A stretch of 64,000 nt of DNA from Mycolicibacterium aurum (GTDB lineage: Bacteria; Actinomycetota; Actinomycetes; Mycobacteriales; Mycobacteriaceae), in contig LT549889.1 of the NCBI GenBank assembly GCA_900078775.1, forward strand, positions 4,030,001-4,094,000. Reading direction: 5' to 3'. Below are positions 48,674 through 57,228 of this stretch, piece after piece; position 1 is the stretch's first letter; every line of letters starts with the position of its first letter. Below the pieces are notes generated by a model. That model ran no database searches, was not told where the DNA came from, and saw only the letters and a list, made by a program, of their open reading frames with translations. Both the position numbers and the translations under genes were made by a program.

Positions 48674-49483
48674 GTGAGCGAGGAAAAAGACACCGAAAAG
48701 GGGCCCGACGCCCTCATCGAGCAGCGTGGACACACGCTGATCGTGACGTTGAACCGGCCGGAGGCGCGCAACGCGCTGTCCAGCGAGATGCTCTCGATCA
48801 TGGTCGAGGCCTGGGACCGCGTCGACAACGACCCCGAGATCCGCACCTGCATCCTGACCGGTGCGGGCGGCTACTTCTGCGCGGGCATGGATCTCAAGGG
48901 CGCCAGCAAGAAGCCGCCGGGCGACTCCTTCAAGGACGGCAGCTACGACCCCTCGAAGATCCCGGCATTGCTGAAGGGTCGTCGTCTCACCAAACCCCTG
49001 ATCGCGGCCGTCGAGGGACCGGCGATCGCCGGCGGCACCGAGATCCTGCAGGGCACCGACATCCGCGTCGCGGGTGAGAGCGCCAAGTTCGGCATCTCCG
49101 AGGCCAAGTGGAGCCTGTACCCGATGGGCGGCTCGGCGGTGCGCCTGGTCCGCCAGATTCCGTACACCATCGCCTGCGACATGCTGCTGACCGGCCGGCA
49201 CATCACCGCCCAGCAGGCGCTGGACTACGGCCTGATCGGGTACGTGGTGCCCGACGGCACCGCGCTGGAGAAGGCGCTGGAGATCGCCGAGGTGATCAAC
49301 AACAACGGCCCGCTCGCGGTGCAGGCGATCCTGAAGACCATCCGCGAGACCGAGGGCATGCACGAGCTCGACGCGTTCAAGCCCGACACCGCCAACGGCA
49401 TCCCGGTGTTCCTGTCCGCCGACGCCAAGGAAGGCCCGCTGGCCTTCAAGGAGAAGCGGGCACCGAACTTCCAGATGAAGTAG
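48674..49483 (+). CDS. echA19: Steroid enoyl-CoA hydratase EchA19
   Basis: 269 residues from GTG 48674. Crotonase fold: LNRPEARNALSS, the oxyanion-hole region GAGGYFCAGMDL, EGPAIAGGTEIL with the catalytic Glu segment, and the C-terminal trimerisation helix. It hydrates the unsaturated steroid acyl-CoA produced by FadE26/27 (homologue Rv3516). Divergent from fadD19; convergent with the TAXI gene (3 bp gap). Confidence 0.92.
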   Translation: MSEEKDTEKGPDALIEQRGHTLIVTLNRPEARNALSSEMLSIMVEAWDRVDNDPEIRTCILTGAGGYFCAGMDLKGASKKPPGDSFKDGSYDPSKIPALLKGRRLTKPLIAAVEGPAIAGGTEILQGTDIRVAGESAKFGISEAKWSLYPMGGSAVRLVRQIPYTIACDMLLTGRHITAQQALDYGLIGYVVPDGTALEKALEIAEVINNNGPLAVQAILKTIRETEGMHELDAFKPDTANGIPVFLSADAKEGPLAFKEKRAPNFQMK

Positions 49484-49486
49484 CGC

Positions 49487-50437
49487 TCAGCCGTGCCGGC
49501 GCCGATACTCCGCGACGGCACCGGGGTGCAGCGCGACGGCCCCGGTCTGGATCAGCGATTGCGCATCGAGGAACTGGCTGCCGATCGCCTGGTCGGGCAC
49601 GAGCGCGGACGGATCATCCAGGAGCAGGTCCACTACGGCGGCGACCACCTTGTCGTCCACATCGCGGTGCGCCAGCAGCAGGTTCGCCACGCCGACCGTG
49701 GTCACCGCGGGGTGGCGCCCGTACGCGCCGGCCGGTACCGGGACCGGCTCGTAGGTGGTTCCGTACCGCTGCCGCAACGTGTTCACCGCGGCGGTTAGGT
49801 CCAGGAGCCGGATGTCGTCGACGGCATCGGCGAAGGCGGGCGTCGGAACACCACCGGCCCACATGACCGCGTCCACCGAACCGTCGGCCAGCGCGACGGC
49901 GGCATCACGCATCGGTTGCCGCACCCGACGCACGGCATCGGGGCCGGACAGGCCTGCGGTGGCAAGCACCCGCTCGGACAGCGTCGTCGCGCCCGAGCCC
50001 GGCGCGCCGACACTGACGGTGCGCCCGGCCAGATCCGACAGCGACCCGACGGTGCCATCGCGACGCACGGCGACCTGGAAGTAGTTCTCGTATACCCGGC
50101 CGACCGCCCTGAGGTTCTCGGCCCCCGGGCTGTCCCGGGCGGTGTCGCTGAGGCTCATCGCCAGGTCGGCGCGGCCTGCACGCAGCATCTCCAGGTTCTC
50201 GGCCGAGCCGCCGCTGCGCAGCGGCTCCAGCCGTGCAGTGCCGGACCGGTTGGCAGCGGCGGCGAGGAGGCCGGAGAACTCCCAGAAAAAACCCCCCGGC
50301 TCACCGGCCGCGAGCCTAACCGGCGCTCGGTCACCGGTGCCGCACGCGGCCGCGCCCCAGACGGCCGACAGCGCCGCGAGGCCCCGCAGCGCAGACCTGC
50401 GGTCCAGCACCGGGGGCCCCGACGACGCAGACGACAC
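49487..50437 (-). CDS. TAXI-family solute-binding lipoprotein (orphan)
   Basis: 316 residues from GTG 50437. Signal with RR (DRRSALRG) and Cys in AAACGTGD (lipobox AAAC). TAXI pattern: AGEPGGFFWEFSGLLAAAAN, ENLEMLRAGRADLAMSLSD, GRTVSVGAPGSGATTLSERV. TAXI proteins bind glutamate or dicarboxylates for TRAP transporters, but no TRAP membrane genes lie here. It follows the MFS gene by 19 bp, so it may be the extracellular receptor for that permease or the two-component sensor (inference). Confidence 0.8.
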   Translation of the reverse strand: MSSASSGPPVLDRRSALRGLAALSAVWGAAACGTGDRAPVRLAAGEPGGFFWEFSGLLAAAANRSGTARLEPLRSGGSAENLEMLRAGRADLAMSLSDTARDSPGAENLRAVGRVYENYFQVAVRRDGTVGSLSDLAGRTVSVGAPGSGATTLSERVLATAGLSGPDAVRRVRQPMRDAAVALADGSVDAVMWAGGVPTPAFADAVDDIRLLDLTAAVNTLRQRYGTTYEPVPVPAGAYGRHPAVTTVGVANLLLAHRDVDDKVVAAVVDLLLDDPSALVPDQAIGSQFLDAQSLIQTGAVALHPGAVAEYRRRHG

Positions 50438-50456
50438 AGTCGACCAGCGTAGAACG

Positions 50457-51827
50457 TCAGACGAACGCGTGACCCTTCTCCCGGTCCAGCGGTGTCTCGG
50501 TCTTGTTCTTGAGCAGGAACACATAGACCGCGAGCGACACCGCGACCACCACCGTCACGTAGCCGATGAACCACGGGACGTGGCCGCCGTCCTTGGCCGC
50601 CTGATAGATCAGCGGTGCGGTGCCACCGAACGCCGAGTTGGCCAGTGCGTAGCCCAGACCCACGCCCAGGGCGCGGATGTGTGACGGGAACAGCTCGGCC
50701 TTGACGATTGCGTTGATCGAGGTGTATCCGGTGAGGATGACGTAGCCCACGCACACCAGCGTGAGAGATGCTGCCACCGAAGTGGTTTGGGGCAGATAGG
50801 TGATCAGCACGTAGGTGTAGAACAGTGCGCCGACCCCGAAGAAGATCAAAACCGGTTTACGGCCCACCTTGTCGCTGATCAGCCCACCGATCGGCTGGAT
50901 GACCATCAGGAACGTCAAACCGATCAAGTTGATCCAGGTGGCCGTCATCCCGTGGTCGGCGTAGGTGGACTTGACGATGGCCGGGGCGTTGACGCTGTAG
51001 GTGTAGAACGCGATGGTGCCGCCGATGGTGACCAGGAAGCAGGTCAGCAGCGCCCGCCAGTGGCCGATCACCAGTTCACGCATCGAACCGGAGCCGTGGT
51101 CCTCGCCGCGGCGCACGGCGTCGAGTTGTTCTGCGGTGAGCGACTCGTCCATGCTGCGGCGCAGCCAGAAGACCACCACCGCAGCCACGCCGCCGATCAG
51201 AAACGCGATGCGCCAACCGAACTCCGAGATCTGCTCACGGTCGAGGAACGTCTGCATGATCAGCAGGGTCAGCTGCGCGAGCACGTGCCCACCGACAAGC
51301 GTGACGTACTGGAACGAGGAGAAGAATCCGCGTCGCTCTCGGGTGGCCGCCTCGGACATGTAGGTGGCCGAGGTCCCGTACTCGCCGCCGGTGGCGAAGC
51401 CCTGGACCAGCCGGCAGAGCACCAGGATCACCGCCGCCCAGAGGCCGATACTCTCCCGGCCCGGGGTCAACGCGATCACCAGCGAGCACGCCGCCATCAA
51501 CGAGACGCTGAAGGTGAGCGCCGCCCGTCGACCGCGGCGGTCGGCGAACCGGCCGAAGAACCAGGAGCCGACGGGGCGCATGACAAACGTGACCGCGAAG
51601 ATCGCGTAGATGTAGAGCGTCGAGTTCTTGTCCGCGGAGTCGAAGAACTGGCTCTCGAAGTACGAGGCGAACACGGTGTAGACGTAGACGTCGTACCACT
51701 CGACGAGGTTGCCCGACGAGCCGCGCAGCGTGTTGAAGATCGCCCGGCGGGTGGCTGCCGGTGACGACCCGGTGGCCGGCGATCCGGGACTGTCGCCGCG
51801 CGTCTCCCGGGTGGTCGATCCGGTCAT
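50457..51827 (-). CDS. MHS-family MFS permease
   Basis: 456 residues from ATG 51827 (AAGGAGG upstream). About 12 membrane helices; metabolite:proton symporter hallmarks NLVEWYDVYVYTVFASYFES, WFFGRFADRRGRR, GFATGGEYGTSATYMSEAA and GLISDKVGRKP. Relatives take up dicarboxylates or alpha-ketoglutarate. It lies between the two-component genes and the TAXI gene, all on one strand. Specificity unknown. Confidence 0.86.
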   Translation of the reverse strand: MTGSTTRETRGDSPGSPATGSSPAATRRAIFNTLRGSSGNLVEWYDVYVYTVFASYFESQFFDSADKNSTLYIYAIFAVTFVMRPVGSWFFGRFADRRGRRAALTFSVSLMAACSLVIALTPGRESIGLWAAVILVLCRLVQGFATGGEYGTSATYMSEAATRERRGFFSSFQYVTLVGGHVLAQLTLLIMQTFLDREQISEFGWRIAFLIGGVAAVVVFWLRRSMDESLTAEQLDAVRRGEDHGSGSMRELVIGHWRALLTCFLVTIGGTIAFYTYSVNAPAIVKSTYADHGMTATWINLIGLTFLMVIQPIGGLISDKVGRKPVLIFFGVGALFYTYVLITYLPQTTSVAASLTLVCVGYVILTGYTSINAIVKAELFPSHIRALGVGLGYALANSAFGGTAPLIYQAAKDGGHVPWFIGYVTVVVAVSLAVYVFLLKNKTETPLDREKGHAFV

Positions 51828-51939
51828 GTCTGTCCTCCTTGTCCGCGCCACGCCGGACGGATACCTCCGTCACCGACGTCTTTGTCGCCTCCCCACTGTG
51901 AAGGGCCTCACAGGCACTCCGGAAGCGGCGCGCACAACT

Positions 51940-51954
51940 CCTTACATTCCCTTA
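51940..51954 (-). promoter_or_regulatory. Direct repeat before the MFS-TAXI genes
   Basis: On the minus strand TAAGG occurs twice with a 10-bp period (TAAGGGAATGTAAGG). The site overlaps the histidine-kinase stop codon, 113 bp upstream of the permease start. The layout fits a response-regulator site (inference). Confidence 0.35.
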
Positions 51955-53373
51955 GGACGAATCCGGCGCACCGTCCTCGGCGGGCAGCCGGATCTCGACG
52001 CGCAGCCCGCCCGCCGGCGCGGCTCCCACCTCGAACGTTCCCTGCGCCCGTTCGGTCAGGGCGCGGGCGATGGCAAGACCGAGGCCGGTGCCCTGGCCGA
52101 CCGTGTTGGCGGCCCGGAAGAAGCGAGTGGACACCCGGGGCAGATCCTCGGCCGGTACCCCGCGGCCGTCGTCCTGCACCGACAGGACCGCGTCGTGGCC
52201 AGCGCGGTCGACGACAACCTCGGCGTGCGCACCCGGACCCGCGTACTTCGCGGTATTGCTCAGCACGATGTCGAGGATCTGGGTGAGGTACCGCTCGGGC
52301 AGGACCGCGCGGACACCGCGCGCGGTGGTTGCGCTGACGGTGACGCCGGCGTCGGCACACGTCGCCGCCCAGACTTCGACCCGTTCGGCGGTCAACGCAC
52401 CGATGTCACAATGGGCCGGCGCATCGTCGGTGTCGGGCCGACTCTCGGCGGTCGCGAGCGCGAGCAGGTCGTTGACGATGCCGGTCAGGCGATCGACCTC
52501 CAGGGTCGCCTTCCGGTGGGCGCTGGCCAACGCTTCGGGCAGCGCCACACCCAGCGTGTCGAGCCGCATGCTCAACGCCGCCAACGGGTTACGCAGCGCG
52601 TGCGCGGAGTCGGCGACCAGCCGCCGCTGCGCGTCGGCGGCCGCGTCGACATCGCGGGCCATCGCGTCGAAGACGGCCGCGAGCCGACGCACCTCCTGCG
52701 GACCGCCGTAGCTGCCGGGCACTGCGTCGTCGACACGGTCGGGCGGGTCCGGTGGCACCCGGTCGCGTACCCGGCGACGCAGCGACGCCGCGCGGTCGGC
52801 CAGATTCGTCAGCGGCCGTACCGTCCAGCGCGACAGCGCGACCGCGATGACCGAGGCGAGGGCGAACAGCGCGACCGCACCGGCCGCGATCAGCGCCCAT
52901 GCCCGGGTGACGTCGGCGCGGGCGGCGGCGGTCGACGCGGCCAGCACCACTGCGCCGTCGACCTGTGTGCCGATGCCGACCGGGACGGCGACCAGTACCT
53001 GCGGCGGTGACCACGGCGTGACGATGTCCGGGACGCGACTGCGCTGGTTGCGCAGCGCTTCGGAGACCGCGTCGGCGACCTCACCGGCGATGGTCTGCAC
53101 ACCAGCGCTGGCACGCGGTGTGCCATCTCTGCCGACGACGACCACCGGCTCGCCGTAAAGATCGTGGTAGCGATCGACTGCTTGCTGCAGTTCCAGGTTG
53201 GGCGAATCACTTTCACGCGCAGACAGATCCGCGAAATAGGAAGCCGCCGCGAGCCGGTTCTCACCGAACCGCTGCATCCGTTCGCGGCCCAACGTGATCG
53301 CCAGCGGCACCGCAAGGCCAGTGACCACGAGGGTCGAGTAGACGACCAGGACGAGCAGGACGCGCCGCCACAT
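51952..53373 (-). CDS. Sensor histidine kinase
   Basis: 473 residues. N-terminal membrane helix (LVVYSTLVVTGLAVPLAITL), an extracytoplasmic domain to about residue 150 (LYGEPVVVVGRDGTPRASAG), a second helix (ALIAAGAVALFALASVIAVA), HAMP, H-box DSAHALRNPLAALSMRLD, N-box and G-boxes (NTAKYAGPGA, DDGRGVP, GTGLGLAIA). It would phosphorylate the response regulator encoded 1 bp upstream. The ligand may be the substrate of the adjacent permease (inference). Confidence 0.88.
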   Translation of the reverse strand: MWRRVLLVLVVYSTLVVTGLAVPLAITLGRERMQRFGENRLAAASYFADLSARESDSPNLELQQAVDRYHDLYGEPVVVVGRDGTPRASAGVQTIAGEVADAVSEALRNQRSRVPDIVTPWSPPQVLVAVPVGIGTQVDGAVVLAASTAAARADVTRAWALIAAGAVALFALASVIAVALSRWTVRPLTNLADRAASLRRRVRDRVPPDPPDRVDDAVPGSYGGPQEVRRLAAVFDAMARDVDAAADAQRRLVADSAHALRNPLAALSMRLDTLGVALPEALASAHRKATLEVDRLTGIVNDLLALATAESRPDTDDAPAHCDIGALTAERVEVWAATCADAGVTVSATTARGVRAVLPERYLTQILDIVLSNTAKYAGPGAHAEVVVDRAGHDAVLSVQDDGRGVPAEDLPRVSTRFFRAANTVGQGTGLGLAIARALTERAQGTFEVGAAPAGGLRVEIRLPAEDGAPDSS

Positions 53374-53374
53374 C

Positions 53375-54037
53375 TCACGAACTCCAGCGGTACCCGTACC
53401 CGCGGATGGTCGCGATCACCTCGGGCCTGCCGAGCTTGGCCCGCAACGAGGTCATGTGCACATCAAGGCTGCGCGAGATCGCCACGTAGGCGTCACCCCA
53501 GATCGCGTCCATCAACTCTTGTCGACTGACCGCCTCGCCGCGGCGGGCCACCAGATGCGACAGGACCTCGAATTCCTTCGGCGCCAAGGTGATTTCGTCA
53601 CCAGCGACCTCGACACGCCGGGCGCCCAGATCCACCACGATGTCCCCGGTTTCGATGACGTCGGGATCGGCTTTCGGTGCGGGGCCTACCCGCCGCCGGG
53701 CAGCGACCTCGATGCGGGCCCGCAGTTCCCCAAGTCGCGCCGGTTTGACCACGTAATCGTCGGCACCGGCGCGCAGGGCACGAACCACGGAGCGTTCGTC
53801 GTCACGGGCGGTCAACACCAACACCGGGATCTGGCTGACCCCCCGCAACCTGCGCAGGACGGTTATTCCGTCGTCGTCGGGCAGTCCGAGATCGAGCAGT
53901 GCCAGGTCGACATCGCGGTGGCCGAGCAACAGATCGGAGCCGCGGCACATCCGCACGGGTGCGTGGCCGACCTGCGACAGCGCATCGACCAGCGCCTCAC
54001 CGACGCCGTCGTCATCCTCCACCACCGCGATACGCAT
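53375..54037 (-). CDS. OmpR-family response regulator
   Basis: 220 residues from ATG 54037 (MRIAVVEDDDGVGEALVDAL). Phospho-acceptor D49 in LALLDLGLPDDDG, then LTARDDERSV and VVKPARLGEL. C-terminal winged helix ends IATIRGYGYRWSS. First gene of the two-component pair; a longer start at 54064 would add 9 residues not typical of the family. Confidence 0.88.
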   Translation of the reverse strand: MRIAVVEDDDGVGEALVDALSQVGHAPVRMCRGSDLLLGHRDVDLALLDLGLPDDDGITVLRRLRGVSQIPVLVLTARDDERSVVRALRAGADDYVVKPARLGELRARIEVAARRRVGPAPKADPDVIETGDIVVDLGARRVEVAGDEITLAPKEFEVLSHLVARRGEAVSRQELMDAIWGDAYVAISRSLDVHMTSLRAKLGRPEVIATIRGYGYRWSS

Positions 54038-54130
54038 CGTGTCCAAGGTACGGCAGCCGCGCATGAGGTCGTGCTACCCGCCGGTTCAGCTACCTGGCCT
54101 CAGCCTGGGCCGGCACGGTCAGCGAGGCAG

Positions 54131-55342
54131 TCAGACCGACACCCGTTTCGTCGGCGTGAACACCACCGGCATGGCCTCCAGCCCGCTGACGAAGTTGGCC
54201 GGCCGCAGCGGCAGTCTGCTCTCATCGGCCAGCCGCAGATCAGGCAGCCGACGCAGCACCTTCTCCAGCATGATCTTGAGTTCCAGGCGGGCCAGCTGAT
54301 TTCCCAAACAGAAATGGGTGCCGAACCCGAAGGCGACGTGGTTGTTCGGGTGCCGGTGGATATCGAAGGACTCGGCGTTGTCGAAAACGTCTTCGTCGAA
54401 GTTCGCGGACTCGAACATCAGCATGATCTTCTCGTCCTTGCGCAGCTGAGCGCCGTGGAACTCGGTGTCCGCGGTCAGCGTGCGACACATGTTCTTCACC
54501 GGCGAGGTCCAGCGCAGCATCTCCTCGATGGCACCCGGCAGCTTGTCGGCATCCGCGACGAGCCGGGCCCATTGATCTTGATGACGCAACAACTGCTCGG
54601 TGCCCCCGGACAGGGTGTGCCGGGTGGTCTCGTCGCCGCCGATGAGGATCAGCAAGGTCTCGAAGACGATCTCATCGTCACTCATCCGCCGGCCCTCGAC
54701 CTCGGAGTTGACCAGGACGGAGAACAGGTCGTCGCGCGCATTGGCGCGACGGTCGGCGATGACCTCCATGGTGAACGCGGTGTAGGCGGCGAAGGTCTCC
54801 ATCACCTTCTGCATCGACGCCTCGTCCAGATGTGAGGACAGCCCGCCGACCAGATCGTCGGACCACTTGAGCAACAGCTCGCGTTCCTGCGGCAACACCC
54901 CGAGCATGTCGCCGATGACCGCCATCGGCAGCGGTGCGGCGATATCGCGGACGAAGTCCGCTTCACCTTTCTCGCAGACGGCGTCGATCAGGGTGTCGCA
55001 CAACGCCTCGATGGCGCCGAGCCGGTCCATCACCCGCTTGCGGGTGAAGCCGGCGTTGACAAGCTTGCGCCGCAACAGATGTGCGGGATCGTCCATGTCG
55101 ATCATGTAGGGCATGCCGGGTTGATCGGGCCGGATACCGCCGGCGCTGGAGAACAACTCGGGGTTGCGTTCGGCGTCGAGCACCGCGGCGTGGCTGGCGG
55201 CGGCGGCCTGCCCGTTGCGGTCCCGGAACACCGGTTCGTGGGCCCGCATCCAGGCGTAGGCGGCGCGGGCGCTGGGGTCGGCGTAGAACCGGCCGTCGGC
55301 GAGATCCACATCCGGTCGGGTGTCGGGCAGAAGCTGGGTCAC
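54131..55342 (-). CDS. cyp142: Steroid C26-monooxygenase CYP142
   Basis: 403 residues, P450. I-helix GGDETTR, ExxR (E274-R277 in EEMLRW), heme loop FGFGTHFCLGNQLAR with Cys345. It oxidises the terminal methyl of cholesterol or cholest-4-en-3-one stepwise to the acid that FadD19 activates (homologue Rv3518c). It needs ferredoxin (FdxD candidate). Its start overlaps the stop of the ADC-family gene upstream (ATGA). No KstR box is seen before this operon. Confidence 0.93.
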   Translation of the reverse strand: MTQLLPDTRPDVDLADGRFYADPSARAAYAWMRAHEPVFRDRNGQAAAASHAAVLDAERNPELFSSAGGIRPDQPGMPYMIDMDDPAHLLRRKLVNAGFTRKRVMDRLGAIEALCDTLIDAVCEKGEADFVRDIAAPLPMAVIGDMLGVLPQERELLLKWSDDLVGGLSSHLDEASMQKVMETFAAYTAFTMEVIADRRANARDDLFSVLVNSEVEGRRMSDDEIVFETLLILIGGDETTRHTLSGGTEQLLRHQDQWARLVADADKLPGAIEEMLRWTSPVKNMCRTLTADTEFHGAQLRKDEKIMLMFESANFDEDVFDNAESFDIHRHPNNHVAFGFGTHFCLGNQLARLELKIMLEKVLRRLPDLRLADESRLPLRPANFVSGLEAMPVVFTPTKRVSV

Positions 55343-56070
55343 CGGATCTCCTTGGCGTCACCGAAGGTCATCTCGACGTTCTCGGCGGAACTCGAGAACA
55401 GGGCGCGGCGGGGCAGCCCGAGCGAAGCCAGTTCCCGGCCGACCGGATGGGCACCGAGGCGCAGCGTCACCCCGCCCGGGCGGTAGCGCACGCCCGAGAG
55501 CGTCATCTGTCCGGTGGTCTCGCGGGTGACCCCGTCCAGATGGGAGAACGTCGGGTGCACCTGCGGTTTGGAGGTCAGCGCCGGCGGCGCCACCAGGCCC
55601 CGCTTGAAGTCCATGCCGACAGCGAACCGCCCGTCGATGGTGGCATCGAAGGAGAAGGTGTGGTGGCTGTCTCGAACGGTGAAGTCCGCCAATACCTTCG
55701 GGTAACCCCAGATCTTGCGGCCGGCCTCCATGGTGAACTCGCCATCGACCGGCAGGTGGTGGATGAAGGCGGCCGCGTCACGCAACGCACCGAGGCCCTG
55801 CGCGGTGGATCCCGGCGGGTTCACCATGACGTTGGTGCCGTACTCCAGATACGGGCCCAGGTCGCCGTCGACGTAGTGCATCAGCATCAGGATCACCACG
55901 GCCCGACGGGGCCGGTACCGGCACACCTGTAGTCCGCTGTAGTCGATCATCCGCTGCGCGGCGTCGGCGTCCACCGAGAACATGGCCATGTGCTGGGTGG
56001 CCCGCCGGATCCGCACGGGCAGGGTCACGGTCTCGCCCGCGATCGCGTACTGAGATGTGGCGTCGGTCAC
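55339..56070 (-). CDS. Acetoacetate decarboxylase-family protein (Rv3519 homologue)
   Basis: 243 residues from GTG 56070. The sequence YAIAGETVTLPVRIRRATQH, EYGTNVMVNPPGS and KIWGYPKVLADFTV fits the ADC beta-barrel family; the Schiff-base lysine would be K134 in IWGYPKVLA. The homologue Rv3519 is in the cholesterol cluster with unknown activity. It heads the operon with cyp142; the -10 TAGATT lies 6 nt before the start and a long palindrome covers the -35 region. Confidence 0.75.
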   Translation of the reverse strand: MTDATSQYAIAGETVTLPVRIRRATQHMAMFSVDADAAQRMIDYSGLQVCRYRPRRAVVILMLMHYVDGDLGPYLEYGTNVMVNPPGSTAQGLGALRDAAAFIHHLPVDGEFTMEAGRKIWGYPKVLADFTVRDSHHTFSFDATIDGRFAVGMDFKRGLVAPPALTSKPQVHPTFSHLDGVTRETTGQMTLSGVRYRPGGVTLRLGAHPVGRELASLGLPRRALFSSSAENVEMTFGDAKEIR

Positions 56071-56076
56071 GCGCCC

Positions 56077-56082
56077 AATCTA
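56077..56082 (-). promoter_or_regulatory. -10 element TAGATT of the Rv3519-cyp142 operon
   Basis: On the minus strand TAGATT is 6 nt upstream of GTG 56070 (leaderless). The -35 region would fall inside the palindrome at 56089-56121. Confidence 0.5.
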
Positions 56083-56088
56083 GGACCC

Positions 56089-56121
56089 GTAGTAGACACC
56101 TGGCAACCAAGTGTCTACTAC
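56089..56121. promoter_or_regulatory. 33-bp inverted repeat at the cyp142 operon promoter
   Basis: GTAGTAGACAC (56089-56099) and GTGTCTACTAC (56111-56121) are perfect inverted arms with an 11-bp spacer covering the predicted -35 position. It is a candidate repressor operator. It is unlike the KstR box. It could also act as a hairpin at the 3' end of the Rv3520c-like gene. Confidence 0.6.
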
Positions 56122-56122
56122 T

Positions 56123-56134
56123 CGCTCGCGAGCG
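56123..56134. terminator. Palindrome CGCTCGCGAGCG after the Rv3520c-like stop
   Basis: A perfect 12-bp palindrome lies 3 nt past the Rv3520c-like stop codon and next to the larger inverted repeat. A weak candidate for transcript end or processing. Confidence 0.3.
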
Positions 56135-56137
56135 GGC

Positions 56138-57169
56138 TCACACCAGTGCGGCGAGGTCCTTGATCTGCTGGGTGGAGCGGGCGCCGACCACCATCATGGT
56201 GACCCCCGAGGCCTCCCACGCCTTGATCTGTTCCTTGACGTAGCCGAGGTCGCCCACGATGGCCGAGTCGTCGACGAGCTCGTCCGGGATGACCTTGGCC
56301 GCCTCGTCCTTGCGGCCGGAGCGGAACAGCTTGGTGACGTCGTCGACGACCTCGGCGTAACCCATCCGGCGGTACACGTCGGCGTGGAAGTTGGTGTCCT
56401 CGGCGCCCATTCCGCCCATGTACAGCGCCAGGTGCGGCCGCATCAGGTCCAGCATCGCCGGGCGATCGTCGGTCACCACGACCTGCGCGGTCGCGCAGAT
56501 CTCGAAGGTTTCGCGGGTGCGGCGGGCACCGGGGCGGGCGAAGCCCTCGTCCAGCCACTCGTTGTACATCCCCGCGATCCGCGGCGAGTAGAAGATCGGC
56601 AGCCAGCCGTCGCAGATCTCGGCGGCCAGCGCAACGTTCTTCGGCCCCTCCGCACCCAGCATCACCGGGATGTCGGCGCGCAGCGGGTGCGTGATCGGCT
56701 TGAGGTTCTTGCCCAGACCGGTGGTGCCCTCACCGGTCAGCGGCAGCGGGTAGTGCGGGCCGTCGCTGCGCACCGGGGCCTCCCGGGCCCACACCTGGCG
56801 CAGGATGTCGATGTACTCACGGGTGCGCGCCAGCGGCTTGGGGAACTTCGCCCCGTACCAACCCTCCACCACCTGCGGACCGGACACCCCGAGACCCAGG
56901 ATGTGCCGGCCACCGGAGAGGTGATCGAGCGTCAGGGCCGCCATCGCGCAGGCGGTCGGCGTGCGCGCGGAGAGCTGAACCACCGAGGTGCCCAGGCGCA
57001 GACGGGTCGTCTCGCGGCCCCACCAGGCCAACGGCGTGTAGGCGTCCGAGCCCCACGCCTCGGCGGTGAAGACGGTGTCGAATCCCTCGGCCTCGGCCGT
57101 GGCGACGAGTTCGGCGTGGTCGGCGGGGGGCTTCGCGCCCCAGTATCCGAGCTGCAAACCCAGTTTCAT
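56138..57169 (-). CDS. LLM F420-dependent oxidoreductase (Rv3520c homologue)
   Basis: 343 residues. Luciferase-like TIM barrel: MKLGLQLGYWGAKPPADHAE, FTAEAWGSDAYTPLAWWG, GTSVVQLSARTPTACAM, HILGLGVSGPQVVEGWYG. The family uses cofactor F420. Its homologue lies in the cholesterol cluster; the reaction is unknown. Divergent from the Rv3521-like gene with a KstR box between them. Confidence 0.83.
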   Translation of the reverse strand: MKLGLQLGYWGAKPPADHAELVATAEAEGFDTVFTAEAWGSDAYTPLAWWGRETTRLRLGTSVVQLSARTPTACAMAALTLDHLSGGRHILGLGVSGPQVVEGWYGAKFPKPLARTREYIDILRQVWAREAPVRSDGPHYPLPLTGEGTTGLGKNLKPITHPLRADIPVMLGAEGPKNVALAAEICDGWLPIFYSPRIAGMYNEWLDEGFARPGARRTRETFEICATAQVVVTDDRPAMLDLMRPHLALYMGGMGAEDTNFHADVYRRMGYAEVVDDVTKLFRSGRKDEAAKVIPDELVDDSAIVGDLGYVKEQIKAWEASGVTMMVVGARSTQQIKDLAALV

Positions 57170-57205
57170 TCAGCACACCTCTCGACCCATGGTTGAAACC
57201 ATTCT

Positions 57206-57219
57206 TAGAACCTGTTCTA
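57206..57219. promoter_or_regulatory. KstR box between the Rv3520c-like and Rv3521-like genes
   Basis: TAGAACCTGTTCTA fits TnnAACnnGTTnnA exactly. It ends 10 bp before the Rv3521-like GTG and 37 bp from the divergent start. Confidence 0.8.
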
Positions 57220-57228
57220 CTCGATGCT

